Positions 9,282 to 18,309 are shown, counted from the stretch's first letter. The stretch: DNA of 34,722 nucleotides from Acidobacteriota bacterium (GCA_028873155.1 JAGWML010000002.1:1-34722), one strand, 5' to 3'. The notes: generated by a model from the letters alone, not told the origin. Translations and numbers: made by a program.

Positions 9282-10172
9282 ATGAGAATCGGATTTCTGG
9301 GACTTGGCAAGATGGGAACGTCGATGGCGTTTCGCCTGCTCGCAGCAGGCCACGAATTGTCCGTATGGAACAGGACCGAGGGGCGCACCGAACCGCTAGC
9401 CCGCGAGGGCGCAATTGTGGCAGCGACGCCGGCGGAGGCTGAACTGGGCGCAGACGCCGTCATTACCATGCTCTTTGACGATGCTGCGCATGAAGAGGTG
9501 CTTTTTGGCCCAAACGGACTGCTCGATGCTCTTTCACCCGGCTCTCTTCATATTGCGTGCAGCACCATCAGCGTCGCGCTGAGCGAGCGGCTGGCAGCAG
9601 AGCACGCCCGGCGAGGCCAGGCGTACGTTGCAGCGCCGGTGTTTGGCCGTCCCAACGTTGCCGAAGAGGGGCGCTTGTGGATCGTGATGGCTGGAGAGGA
9701 TGCAGCTGTGGCCAGGGCCCGCCCGCTGCTTGAGCCCCTCGCGCGCGGTATCTCTGTGATTGGCAAAGAACCGCGCCAGGCACATGCCCTCAAACTCGGC
9801 GGCAACTTCCTGATCAGCGCGATGATTCACTCGCTGGCAGAGTCGTTCGTGTATGCCCAATCGCAGGGCATTGAGCCGGAAGTTTTCCTCAATGCAGTCA
9901 ACAGCGCGCTCTTCCAGTCTCCCATTTACGCAGCCTACGGGAATGTAATGTTGCATCCACCGTCGCAGCCCGGCGCCACTGTGGAGCTCGGCGCGAAGGA
10001 TCTTCGACTGCTTCGGGAGGCGGCTGCGGAACGGCACGCGCGCGTGAGTCTTGCTGAGGAGATGGCGGCAATCTTCGCTGAGGCGCAGCGGGTTGGGCTG
10101 GGGCAGACCGACTGGGCCGTTGGGCAGTACCGCATGGCGTTGGAGCGCGGCGTTCTGAAGACCGCAGGCTAG
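9282..10172 (+). CDS. NAD(P)-dependent 3-hydroxyisobutyrate dehydrogenase-type oxidoreductase
   Basis: This belongs to the beta-hydroxyacid dehydrogenase superfamily (3-hydroxyisobutyrate, tartronate semialdehyde or glyoxylate reductase types). The N-terminal Rossmann motif is IGFLGLGKMGTSMA. The substrate-binding segment is SLHIACSTISVALSERLA, followed by APVFGRP. The catalytic lysine is K171 in HALKLGGNFL. The ORF track begins at a GTG (9267), but the ATG at 9282 has GGAG nine bases upstream and starts directly at the beta strand, giving 296 residues. Some residues in the APVFGRPN segment differ from classical 3-HIBADH, so glyoxylate/succinic semialdehyde reductase-like or imine-reductase-like activity is possible. 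Substrate is not decidable here. Confidence 0.88.
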   Translation: MRIGFLGLGKMGTSMAFRLLAAGHELSVWNRTEGRTEPLAREGAIVAATPAEAELGADAVITMLFDDAAHEEVLFGPNGLLDALSPGSLHIACSTISVALSERLAAEHARRGQAYVAAPVFGRPNVAEEGRLWIVMAGEDAAVARARPLLEPLARGISVIGKEPRQAHALKLGGNFLISAMIHSLAESFVYAQSQGIEPEVFLNAVNSALFQSPIYAAYGNVMLHPPSQPGATVELGAKDLRLLREAAAERHARVSLAEEMAAIFAEAQRVGLGQTDWAVGQYRMALERGVLKTAG

Positions 10173-10254
10173 CAGGCACAACGCTGTACCACGATGTACT
10201 TCGACTGTGGCTGCCATCACCACTCTGGTCGCTTCCACGCAGTAGGATGATGCC

Positions 10255-11028
10255 ATGAGCCTTCGGGATAAGACTGTTTTCATCACTGGCGCCAGCAGCG
10301 GCATCGGCGCTGCAACGGCGATGGCGTTTGCAGCAGAGGGTTGCAGGCTCCTGCTGGCTGCGCGACGCGCCGGCAAGCTGGCCGGAGTCGGGATTCTCGC
10401 GCGCGAGCGGGGAGCCGCGGCGGTTCACTCCATCGACCTCGATGTACGCAACCATTTTGCCGTTCAAACCGCCATCGATGAACTGCCACCCGAGTGGGCC
10501 GAGATCGACATTCTGGTGAACAACGCCGGTCTAAGCCGCGGACTCGAGAAACTCTACGTGGGCAAGATTCAGGACTGGGAAGAGATGATTGACACGAACG
10601 TGAAGGGTCTCCTGTATGTGACTCGCGCGGTGGTGCCGGGCATGGTCGTGCGGGGCAGAGGACACGTCATCAATCTCGGCTCGACTGCCGGTGACATCAC
10701 GTATCCCAACGGGGCCGTGTACTGCGCCACGAAAGCGGCGGAGCGAGCCATCAACGATGGCTTGCGCCTGGATGTTCTGGGAACGCCGGTTCGAGTGACC
10801 AGCGTAGATCCCGGCATGGTCGAGACTGATTTCAGCCTAGTCCGCTTCCGCGGCGACGCCGAACGCGCCGCGAAGGTTTACAAAGGAGTGAAGCCCCTGA
10901 CTGCGGAGGACGTGGCGGATGCGATTGTATGGGTCGCAAGCCGGCCCGCTCATGTGAACATCGCGCGTGTGATGATGACGCCCGTTCAACAGGGGAACTC
11001 CCTGCTTTTTGCGCGAGACGAGTCTTAG
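10255..11028 (+). CDS. SDR-family NADP-dependent oxidoreductase (YdfG-like)
   Basis: This is a classical short-chain dehydrogenase/reductase of 257 residues. The cofactor motif TGASSGIG is at 11-18. NNAG lies near residue 89, and the catalytic YxxxK is Y156/K160 in YCATKAAER. A preceding serine is supplied by INLGSTAGD. The arginines after the glycine motif (AARRAGKL) favour NADP. The overall pattern resembles YdfG-type 3-hydroxy acid (serine/allo-threonine) dehydrogenases. The ATG at 10255 follows TAGGA at a suitable distance. It sits 82 bp after another short-substrate dehydrogenase, though a shared pathway is only a guess. Confidence 0.9.
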   Translation: MSLRDKTVFITGASSGIGAATAMAFAAEGCRLLLAARRAGKLAGVGILARERGAAAVHSIDLDVRNHFAVQTAIDELPPEWAEIDILVNNAGLSRGLEKLYVGKIQDWEEMIDTNVKGLLYVTRAVVPGMVVRGRGHVINLGSTAGDITYPNGAVYCATKAAERAINDGLRLDVLGTPVRVTSVDPGMVETDFSLVRFRGDAERAAKVYKGVKPLTAEDVADAIVWVASRPAHVNIARVMMTPVQQGNSLLFARDES

Positions 11029-11063
11029 AACGGCCCTGCCTCAGATGCGCGTTCCAGCTGCAG

Positions 11064-11336
11064 TTAAGCCTCTTCCAGAGCCGCCAGTTGCGCTTCAATC
11101 TGGCTTAATGCAGCTTCCAGCGCCGAGCGCCGGCCCGGATTCGACGTCCGCTGTGAGAGGATTTGTTCGCGCTGCAGGTTCAGGGACTGTTTCTGCCGTG
11201 AGACCACCGCGCGTTTAAGCTCCGCCGCCCGGCGCTGGTCTTCTGAAACCACGCCAGATGAGGGCTTCCCATCGGATCCCTTTGAGGCTTCCGCCATTTG
11301 CTCCTCCACGGATTTACTTTCCCAACCACGAGCCAT
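11064..11336 (-). CDS. Small charged coiled-coil protein, function unknown
   Basis: I do not recognise a function. The predicted 90-residue product begins MARGWESKSVEEQMAEA and ends in a helical, heptad-like stretch (RRSALEAALSQIEAQLAALEEA), so a coiled coil is likely. There is no signal peptide or membrane segment, suggesting a cytoplasmic protein. The ORF track begins at 11456, which would overlap the start of the divergent MDR gene at 11417. The ATG at 11336 or the one at 11366 (MAAANPYNED) avoids that. Neither start is certain. The coding call rests on the ordered charged/helical composition and lack of a competing gene. Confidence 0.6.
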   Translation of the reverse strand: MARGWESKSVEEQMAEASKGSDGKPSSGVVSEDQRRAAELKRAVVSRQKQSLNLQREQILSQRTSNPGRRSALEAALSQIEAQLAALEEA

Positions 11337-11416
11337 ATCTTCATTGTACGGATTCGCAGCGGCCATCCGTCTCGCAGCATGGCGAGTTGAATGAAGGGTT
11401 TTGAACGGAGGAAGAA

Positions 11417-12424
11417 ATGCTTGCCTGGCAGATTGCACGCTTCGGCATTGATTCAATGGAGTTTGTGGAACGTGCGGAGCCGGAACCTGGCCCGGAAGAA
11501 GTACTCGTCCAGGTCCACGCGGTTTCTTTCAATTACCGGGATCTGCTAGTTGTCAAAGGATTGTACAACCCCAAAATGGCGCTGCCCCGCATCCCGTGCT
11601 CAGACGGGGCCGGACAGGTGCTTGCTGTGGGCTCACACGTGAAGAATTGGAAGACCGGAGACCGGGTGGCCGGGATTTTCATGCAGAACTGGGTGGACGG
11701 CCCTCCGTCGCCCGAAAAGGTAAAGGGAGCACTAGGCGGCGACATCGACGGCATGTTGGCAGAGCGGGTCGTGTTGAAAGAAAGTGGGCTGGTGCGGATT
11801 CCGGCCCATCTGAACTTTGCGGAAGCTGCCACGCTGCCCTGCGCAGCGGTAACGGCGTGGAACGCTCTCGCCGGGGCGCGCCTGATGCCCGGAGCGACCA
11901 TCCTCATTCAGGGAACAGGCGGAGTGTCACTGTTTGCGCTCCAACTTGCGAAACTTGCAGGCCTTCGGGTTCTCTGCGTCTCAAGCAGCGACGAGAACCT
12001 GGCGCGCGCCCGGGAGCTGGGGCTGGATGCCAGTCTGAACTACCGGGGAACCCCAGACTGGGATAAATGGGTGCTGGATCAGACCGGTGGTGAAGGCGTG
12101 GACCTGATTGTTGAAGTTGGAGGCGCAGGCACACTGCCCAAGTCACTTCGCTCTGTGCGGATGGGCGGGCAGATTGCACAGATTGGAGTTCTTTCAGGCC
12201 CATCGGACCAACTGCCGCTCCCGCTGGTGCTGCACAAGCAGGTTCAGATCAAAGGCATTTATGTGGGATCGAGAAGGGACTTCGAGCAGATGAATCGAGC
12301 AATTGAGCTTGCACGGCTGCGCCCAGTCCTTGCTGCCCGGCCCTGGGCCGATGCTCCGGCATCCCTCCGCCAGATGGAGGAAGCATCCCACCTCGGCAAA
12401 CTGGTTGTGACGATGCAGGGTTAG
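11417..12424 (+). CDS. Zinc-free MDR alcohol dehydrogenase/quinone oxidoreductase-like
   Basis: This 335-residue protein belongs to the medium-chain dehydrogenase/reductase superfamily. It has the GroES-like N-terminal domain (VHAVSFNYRDLLVVKGLY, then PRIPCSDGAGQVLAVGS), a Rossmann domain with GTGGVSLFALQLAK, and a C-terminal segment ending LGKLVVTM. The catalytic zinc ligands of true alcohol dehydrogenases (GHE motif and the four-cysteine structural lobe) are absent, so a zinc-independent quinone-oxidoreductase or enoyl-reductase type chemistry is expected. A strong ribosome site GGAGGAAG lies just before the ATG. It is divergent from the small coiled-coil gene with a very short intergenic space. 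Confidence 0.9.
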   Translation: MLAWQIARFGIDSMEFVERAEPEPGPEEVLVQVHAVSFNYRDLLVVKGLYNPKMALPRIPCSDGAGQVLAVGSHVKNWKTGDRVAGIFMQNWVDGPPSPEKVKGALGGDIDGMLAERVVLKESGLVRIPAHLNFAEAATLPCAAVTAWNALAGARLMPGATILIQGTGGVSLFALQLAKLAGLRVLCVSSSDENLARARELGLDASLNYRGTPDWDKWVLDQTGGEGVDLIVEVGGAGTLPKSLRSVRMGGQIAQIGVLSGPSDQLPLPLVLHKQVQIKGIYVGSRRDFEQMNRAIELARLRPVLAARPWADAPASLRQMEEASHLGKLVVTMQG

Positions 12425-12567
12425 GGGTGGAGCTTCCGACTGGCGGTGACGAACCGGACGAGCTTGAGAGGAAGACCGGCCCGTCAGCCGCTATCGGTCC
12501 CTTTCTGTCCTGACGATCTCTGAGTGCAGCACCCGGCGAAGTCTGTCGCTCAGGGACGTCTCGGTCG

Positions 12568-12852
12568 TCAGAGAGTGATGCGGACGCGCTCTACGTCTTG
12601 TCCGGTTTCCTTGTTATGTCCCAACCACTCGAGCTCTTTGATTCGAGCAACTGGGATCCGAACCCATGTCGGCGTCCGGCTGGTTTGACTGAACAGCATG
12701 TAACCCTGAACATCGCAGGGCATAAGGTATCCGTCTAGCGAGACGGGGGCTTTGGTTGCGAATAGCGCCCGGAAAAGCCGCGATACAGTCTTTGGCATGC
12801 AAAGATCTAGATCTCTTGATTCCGGTTCTAAATATCCAGCTACACTGCCCAT
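12568..12852 (-). CDS. Small hypothetical protein (94 aa)
   Basis: I do not recognise this family. The start ATG at 12852 is preceded on the minus strand by GGAGGAAAAC, one of the best ribosome sites in the window, which supports translation. The product has no signal peptide or transmembrane helix. The central part APVSLDGYLMPCDVQGYMLFSQ followed by TPTWVRIPVARIKELEWLG reads like a compact beta-rich domain, and this C-terminal half looks better ordered than the first 20 residues. An internal ATG at 12798 is an alternative start. The stop codon lies in the right arm of a long inverted repeat. Confidence 0.6.
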   Translation of the reverse strand: MGSVAGYLEPESRDLDLCMPKTVSRLFRALFATKAPVSLDGYLMPCDVQGYMLFSQTSRTPTWVRIPVARIKELEWLGHNKETGQDVERVRITL

Positions 12853-13284
12853 GTTTTCCTCCGGCGATCGTGTGGATTCGGGCCCTTCAGAACGCTCCGA
12901 TCGGGGACGTGCCCTTCTTGGCGTGCGCTCTGCCCGGCTTGGGGACGCTGCAGAACAGAGAGGGCAGCCCGTCTTGCCGGTAACTATGGCTGACTATAGC
13001 TGGGCCGTATCAGAGATGGAATCCTGCGGTCGTCGTAGGTCTATGGCGAAAAGGTGGGACGTTTTATGCTTTTTCGCGCTTCTCTTTCACCTGCGCAAGC
13101 TCAATTTCAGGATGCTCTAGGAGTTCAATTCATGCCTTCATGGTGCACTCGCATTTGGACGATCCAGAAAAGCCGGCAATGCACTGTCAGTTCATTCTTC
13201 TGAGTTCCCGCCGAACCTACGCTACTCTTGACCGTAGGTGGCGTCTTATAGAGAGGTCCCACCGGGAGGAGGAGAGGCACGAGA
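12853..13284. other. 432-bp intergenic region without a supported gene
   Basis: This lies between the divergent small gene (minus) and the protease lipoprotein (plus). ORF-track entries here (12752-13120 and 13140-13553) have no recognisable domain or coding-like composition. A hairpin ACCTACG/CGTAGGT with an 11-base loop is visible at about 13215-13239. A strong GGGAGGAGGAGAG lies just before the TTG at 13285. No convincing -35/-10 pair was found. Confidence 0.5.
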
Positions 13285-15561
13285 TTGCAGCGAGCGCCAC
13301 AAATCGTGCTGTATCAATTATTTGTCTCCTACGCAAAGAGCGGGATCGCGAAGGTCGTTTCCTGTGCCCCGGCGGCAACGGCGATAGGCGCAATTCTGCT
13401 GTCAGGGTGCGGAGGCAGGGGCGCAACGCCACCGAGTTTCTCGAATTCATTTTTCTCAATTGCGCCGGGAGTCGCGAAAATCGATACGAACTGCACCGGA
13501 TGCAATGCTCATCGATTGACTGGCAGGGGAGCTTCCGGGGGGGCGGTTCTTGATTTCTCGGCCACGCAAACCAGCGGAGAACCCGCCGATGTGATTTGGA
13601 CCCTGACGGGCGGAGATCCGGTGGCGGGAGCCGGCACGATCACGCCGAACGGCGCGTATACGCCCCCAAGTTATCTCACTGCCGATCGCGTGGAGGTCAT
13701 CGTCACTGGCTCGCTCAAGGACCATCCCCAGATACGGGCATCAGCCTCCTTGACCGTCGCGCCTGGCTTTCAGCAGCCTTTGACCCCTCAGAATGCCGCA
13801 CTCGGCCCAGGAGGCACGGTCACTGTCTCCGGAACACTTGCTCAAGCAGGCGGTGGAACTGCAATTCAGTTCGTACTCTCCAATTCGCCATCCGGGGCGA
13901 CAGGGGGAACCGGATCACTGAGCGCTCCGCTCTGTCAGCGTTCGACAAAATCCTTTACATCGTGTTCGGTCACCTATACCGCTCCGACAAGCGTACCGGC
14001 GTCGACCGTGACGTACGTCGTCGCTCTTACAGGCAGCCTCGGTGCGCGAACCGAGGCTGCCGTGCTCTTGAATCCAGCCGCTGTCACCAGCACCCCCATC
14101 AGCCACCAGACCCCGCTTGCAATCCCCATGGCTCTTGGCACTTCCGGCGGCAACAACAATGACTTTGACCGGCGCGGTAATGCTGTCGTGGATTGTTGCA
14201 GCGGCACGCTGGGCGCGTTGGTGCAGGATGGGTCAGGCCGCCAGTATCTGCTGAGCAACAACCACATTCTTGCGAGGAGCGACCACGCTGCGCCGGGCGA
14301 TGCCATTGTGCAGCCGGGGCTCATTGACAACAATTGCACTCCGAACGGCGAAGGCCCCGGCACGATCCCCGTCGCATCCCTCGCAGCCTGGCGTTCGCTG
14401 CGCTCTCCCAGCACCAATGTGGATGCAGCGATTGCACAGGTTGCCTCGCACACCGTGGATCCAACAGGAGCCATCCTCGAACTTGGACCTCGACAACCGG
14501 ATAGTACGTTGGCTGCCGCGCCGCCGGGCATCTCCTCCAGCGAAGGAAAAGGCGAACCGGCAACTTTGCAGATGCGAGTGGCCAAGAGCGGGCGAACAAC
14601 CGGCTTGACCTGCGGCGCGATTTCCGCGGTGGCTGTGGATGTCGAGGTGGACTACTACAGCGACTGCGCAGAGACCATGCCGTATCTGACCAAGACGTTT
14701 TCAAACCAGATTTCCGTCAGCGGAAATCGCTTCAGCGATGCTGGCGACTCAGGTTCGCTCTTGGTGGATGCCACCGACGCGGAGCCGGTCGGGCTGTACT
14801 TTGCCGGTGGCACGGATGCAAACGGAGTCGTACAGGGTGTGGCGAATCCAGCCAATGAGGTCCTGACTGAATTGAGCGCGGAGATCGGCAACCAGCCTCT
14901 AACCTTCGTCGGCGGTCCCGATCGTCCGGTCAGTTGTCTCAGCTTTGGCGACAGCACGATCACAGCTTCCCAGGCCCGCTCACTCAGTGATCGAGAAATT
15001 GCGCGCGTCCAGCAGGCGCTGGCCATCGCGCGACAGTGGGTCAATCCCGCCATGGGAGTGCTGGGGGTCGCCATGGGCAAGAGTAACGACCGCCCGGGCG
15101 AAGCTGCCGTGCTTGTCTACACCGATACGAACAGCCGGGTGGCGATTCCTCAGCTTGCGGCTGGCGTGCGTACGGTCATCGTTCCCGCGACGCCCCGAGC
15201 CGTAGCGCTTGGCGCAGCGCCGATGTTCGTTCCAATGGAGGGTGCGCCTGCTGTGGATGCGGTCGCCATCAACCGCGCTTTGATTGTGAAGAGGGAACAA
15301 GCCCCGGCCTTGATGCGCGCCAACTCTGCGTTCTTTGGCATCGGCGTAGGACAGAGCTTCGATAATCCGCGCGAAGCTGCACTCGTCGTGTATGTGGATC
15401 GGCAGCGGCAGCCATCCACGCTGCCGTCAATATTGGGCGGCCTGCGCGTTCGCTACGTCATTATGGACCGGCTGCATGTGACGCGGTCCTACGTGGTGCC
15501 TTTCCAGACACATGGGCGCTGCCTGCCGCATGCGTCGGGCGACGCCCTGTCTTCTCAGTAG
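13285..15561 (+). CDS. Predicted lipoprotein: Ig-like domain, trypsin-like serine protease, duplicated C-terminal module
   Basis: This 758-residue protein is predicted to be exported. A hydrophobic segment ends in lipobox LSGC (C42). Residues of about 70-270 are beta-rich and Ig-like, including GAYTPPSYL. The protease core shows a full chymotrypsin-type triad: H327 in LSNNHILA, D380 in NVDAAIAQ, and S489 in AGDSGSLLVD. After it, two similar modules near 590-632 and 682-727 share the pattern G-x-(A/G)-x-G-x-S-x-D-x-P-x-EAA-x-x-VY. The start is a TTG at 13285, about ten bases after GGGAGGAGGAGAG. The long n-region before the lipobox is unusual, so a later start is possible. It converges on pgi. 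Substrate unknown. Confidence 0.82.
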   Translation: MQRAPQIVLYQLFVSYAKSGIAKVVSCAPAATAIGAILLSGCGGRGATPPSFSNSFFSIAPGVAKIDTNCTGCNAHRLTGRGASGGAVLDFSATQTSGEPADVIWTLTGGDPVAGAGTITPNGAYTPPSYLTADRVEVIVTGSLKDHPQIRASASLTVAPGFQQPLTPQNAALGPGGTVTVSGTLAQAGGGTAIQFVLSNSPSGATGGTGSLSAPLCQRSTKSFTSCSVTYTAPTSVPASTVTYVVALTGSLGARTEAAVLLNPAAVTSTPISHQTPLAIPMALGTSGGNNNDFDRRGNAVVDCCSGTLGALVQDGSGRQYLLSNNHILARSDHAAPGDAIVQPGLIDNNCTPNGEGPGTIPVASLAAWRSLRSPSTNVDAAIAQVASHTVDPTGAILELGPRQPDSTLAAAPPGISSSEGKGEPATLQMRVAKSGRTTGLTCGAISAVAVDVEVDYYSDCAETMPYLTKTFSNQISVSGNRFSDAGDSGSLLVDATDAEPVGLYFAGGTDANGVVQGVANPANEVLTELSAEIGNQPLTFVGGPDRPVSCLSFGDSTITASQARSLSDREIARVQQALAIARQWVNPAMGVLGVAMGKSNDRPGEAAVLVYTDTNSRVAIPQLAAGVRTVIVPATPRAVALGAAPMFVPMEGAPAVDAVAINRALIVKREQAPALMRANSAFFGIGVGQSFDNPREAALVVYVDRQRQPSTLPSILGGLRVRYVIMDRLHVTRSYVVPFQTHGRCLPHASGDALSSQ

Positions 15562-15613
15562 GCACGCAGTTCTCTGCTCAGAGCGAAGACAGAGCTGCGG
15601 TGTTCAAACAGAA

Positions 15614-15646
15614 TCGGCCTGCCTCAGTATCGCCAAGGCAGGCCGA
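15614..15646. terminator. Bidirectional hairpin between protease gene and pgi
   Basis: TCGGCCTGCCT and AGGCAGGCCGA form a perfect 11-bp stem around an 11-base loop. It sits between the convergent protease and pgi genes. On the minus strand it is followed by TTCTGTTTG, moderately T-rich. On the plus strand there is no T-run. Confidence 0.7.
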
Positions 15647-15663
15647 CTGCAGATTGCGATCGC

Positions 15664-17376
15664 TTATGCCCCCAGAGCTGACTCCACGGCAGCGGTCAGA
15701 GTCTTGAGGCCGGATGCGACGTCTGCACCGAGATGGACTCGCAAGGCGCGTCGGCCGCGCGATTCCAGCACGGCCAAATCACCTGCCGCCTGCGCATCGA
15801 TGACAATTCCAAAGCTGTACTTCTGCCCTGGAATCGATACATCGACTGCGTGATCTGCGGTGATCTGCAGAAAAACGCCCGTGTTGGGACCACCCTTGTA
15901 GTCTTGCCCGGTGGAATGCAAAAAGCGTGGTCCGAAACCGAGACAGGTCGCTACTCTTTTTGTGTCGCGAATCCTGTGCCGGAAGGTCTGAATCGCGGCT
16001 TCATGTTGCGGGAACATCGGCAAGAAGGCGAGCGCCGCAAAGTAATCTCCTTCGTGGATCTGGTCGAGGTGAGCTTTGAGATAGCCGGTTAAGGAGGCCT
16101 GGGTCGCAGTCTCTTTGAGCCGGGCCGCATAGGCCGGCGCCGCATAGAGCCGGATGCCCGCGTCTGTCAGGATCGCATCGTGGACCGGCAGCTTGCCTGT
16201 CTCCTCGTACTTCGACGTCAAAGCGCGCGTCTCAATCTTTGCAGACTCAACGTCAGGCTGATTGAACGGGTTGATTCCCATCACGGAGCCAGCCACCGCA
16301 GTCGCCACCTCCCATGTGAAGAACTGGCCGAAGATCTCGTACCGGTCGGCAATCTCGAAGTACGCCACGGGATGACCGGCAGCCTCGAGCGCTGCGACTC
16401 TGGCATCGAGGCTGGAGTCGCGGGTGCCCTGCAGCTTTACATAGGCGAAGATCCGATCGTTCCCGTAGATTTCCGGCGCGGCAATTGCTTCGCGGTCCAC
16501 TGGCGTAATGCCCTTGCCGAGTTTGCCGGTGGACTCGGCGATGAGTTGTTCGAGCCAAGCTCCCAGATCGTGAATCTCGGGCGAGGTGAAGATCGTGATC
16601 TTGTCCCGGCCGGCATTTGCGCCCGTTCCGAGAAGAAGACCGAGTTGGACGGCGGGATTTTCTGCGGAGGGCAATTTTGCCTGCGCGACGCCTTTGGCAG
16701 CCTCAGCGAGCAGGCGGGGCGTATCGAGGCCCGCTACCGTGGCCGCCACCACGCCAAAGTTCGACAGCGCGGAATAGCGCCCTCCGATCTCAGGATCGCC
16801 ATAAAAGATATGGCGGAAGCCATCGGCTTTGGCGACCTGCTCCATTTTCGAACCGGGATCCGTGATGGCCAGACAATGACTGCCAGCTTTGTCCTTGCCT
16901 ACGGCCTTTTCCATCTCAGCAAAAAAGTATTGCTTCAAGATGTTGGGTTCAAGGGTCGAGCCCGATTTGCTGGCCACGATCACGAGGGTCTCAGTCAAAT
17001 TGAGCTTCTCGCGGGCGGCCTTCACCTGGGCAGGGTCGGTGGAATCGACGATATGCAGCGCGGGAAAGCCGGGTTGCGTGCCAAAGGTCTCCGCAAGCAC
17101 CTCCGGACAGAGGCTGGAGCCTCCCATGCCAACCAGTAGCGCTGACTTGAATCCGGCGGCTTTCACATCCTGCGCTAGGGCGGCGTGCGCAGCCGCGTCC
17201 TTTTGCTGGCGTTCGACGATGTCGATCCAACCAAGCCACTTTTCCTCTCCATTACTGGTCCAGAGAGTGGGATCCTTCTTCCAGAAGCGTGCCACTTTCT
17301 TGTTGTCGAGCCAATCACTGGCGGCGGCCGTCACTGCTTGACCCAGGGAGTGCGGTATCGCAAATCGAAAGTTCAT
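15664..17376 (-). CDS. pgi: Glucose-6-phosphate isomerase
   Basis: This cytoplasmic enzyme interconverts glucose-6-phosphate and fructose-6-phosphate. The 570-residue product shows the SIS-type phosphosugar sites LLVGMGGSSLCPEVL (GMGGSS at 83-88) and SKSGSTLEPN (136-145). Later come DPEIGGRYSALSNFG, LGAWLEQLIAESTGKLGKG, and the C-terminal GPNTGVFLQIT. The shape resembles the GPI form found fused to transaldolase in some bacteria, here as a stand-alone enzyme longer than the approximately 450-residue Gram-positive form; that subfamily statement is from memory. The ATG at 17376 has only a weak ribosome site. It converges with the protease gene. Confidence 0.93.
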   Translation of the reverse strand: MNFRFAIPHSLGQAVTAAASDWLDNKKVARFWKKDPTLWTSNGEEKWLGWIDIVERQQKDAAAHAALAQDVKAAGFKSALLVGMGGSSLCPEVLAETFGTQPGFPALHIVDSTDPAQVKAAREKLNLTETLVIVASKSGSTLEPNILKQYFFAEMEKAVGKDKAGSHCLAITDPGSKMEQVAKADGFRHIFYGDPEIGGRYSALSNFGVVAATVAGLDTPRLLAEAAKGVAQAKLPSAENPAVQLGLLLGTGANAGRDKITIFTSPEIHDLGAWLEQLIAESTGKLGKGITPVDREAIAAPEIYGNDRIFAYVKLQGTRDSSLDARVAALEAAGHPVAYFEIADRYEIFGQFFTWEVATAVAGSVMGINPFNQPDVESAKIETRALTSKYEETGKLPVHDAILTDAGIRLYAAPAYAARLKETATQASLTGYLKAHLDQIHEGDYFAALAFLPMFPQHEAAIQTFRHRIRDTKRVATCLGFGPRFLHSTGQDYKGGPNTGVFLQITADHAVDVSIPGQKYSFGIVIDAQAAGDLAVLESRGRRALRVHLGADVASGLKTLTAAVESALGA

Positions 17377-17544
17377 ATTGGATTTGATTTTGCCTCAAAT
17401 GAATTTGGATGCGAAGCGTGAGAACGAGACATGGGATATTTGCTTAATCGGAGCATGGCCGGTAGATCCGGGCATCGCGGGATTCAATCTCGATGAAAGC
17501 CGCGTTTGAACGATCGCCCCTGGGCGCCGCGACTCAGGACGTAA

Positions 17545-18141
17545 TCAATATCTATGTTGCGGAAGCCTGAAGTCATACGCAAGGCCAAAGGTAAGTCCGC
17601 GGGGGTGAAGGTTTGTGCTGAAAAGCTGCGGCCAATACTGGTACTCGTAATCCGCGTGCGCCCAGACATTTTCCCATAAGCGATATTGCCCGCCGCCACT
17701 AAAGGAATAAATCACACGGCTGTCATGTGTGTAGGCGTAATTCTTGTTAAAGAGAAAGTCGATGGTCCCGTAACCGACCTTTGCACTCGCCATCGGATAG
17801 AAGTTCCTGTACCGGTGCCAGGAGTAATTCGCACCGCCCAGAAACGACTTCTCTGTTACATTGGGTTGGCTCGACGAACGATTGAATGTGATGTCTTTAA
17901 TCTGAGCCTCAATCGCTAATCCATGCACCCTGCTGGTCAGGAAGGCCGGACTATAGTCCCCCCACATGGTATAGCCCAGCATGTAGCCGGAACCGAGATC
18001 CGGATTAAACGCCGACAGACCGCCGCCAATCTCAAATGGGAGCACATCCTGCTTGGCTGACGGAACCACCTGCGCAACTGACTGCACCGAAAATTCCAAC
18101 AGGCAGGAACCGAGTAAAAAGATCAAAGCCCTTCGGAACAT
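17545..18141 (-). CDS. Outer-membrane beta-barrel protein
   Basis: I recognise the fold but not a specific function. The ORF-track start at 18258 is too early. The ATG at 18141 has AAGGAG six bases upstream and begins a clean signal peptide (MFRRALIFLLGSCLLEFSVQSVAQ), giving 198 residues. The mature part is rich in alternating aromatic/glycine strands such as YMLGYTMWGDYSPAF, KSFLGGANYSWHRY and WAHADYEYQYWPQ. It ends with a terminal aromatic (RLPQHRY), as expected for BAM-inserted barrels. The size fits an 8-stranded OmpA/OmpW-like barrel. No operon partner is obvious: the next minus-strand feature upstream is a pseudogene 168 bp away. Confidence 0.82.
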   Translation of the reverse strand: MFRRALIFLLGSCLLEFSVQSVAQVVPSAKQDVLPFEIGGGLSAFNPDLGSGYMLGYTMWGDYSPAFLTSRVHGLAIEAQIKDITFNRSSSQPNVTEKSFLGGANYSWHRYRNFYPMASAKVGYGTIDFLFNKNYAYTHDSRVIYSFSGGGQYRLWENVWAHADYEYQYWPQLFSTNLHPRGLTFGLAYDFRLPQHRY

Positions 18142-18309
18142 TTGCATCTCCTTAGGAACCGCAAAACTTTGATAGCCCTGTAGCCATCCTAGAGGAACAG
18201 TGCAATCGACGGTCCGGAATTGCAAGGCAAGGAAAAACCTCTGAAATCGGGTTCGCAAAGCTCCTACGAAGTGTTACAAGACCACGTGGGGTGCACCACA
18301 TCGGCCCGG

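Noticed and set aside
8331-9353. 340-aa minus-strand ORF across the NarL regulator
   Set aside because: Antisense to a clear response regulator and without any motif.
13140-13553. 137-aa plus-strand ORF before the protease lipoprotein
   Set aside because: It overlaps the protease gene's signal region in another frame and has no domain or coding-like composition.
16180-17139. 319-aa plus-strand ORF inside pgi
   Set aside because: It is antisense to a clear glucose-6-phosphate isomerase and has no recognisable domain; long antisense ORFs are common in GC-rich DNA.
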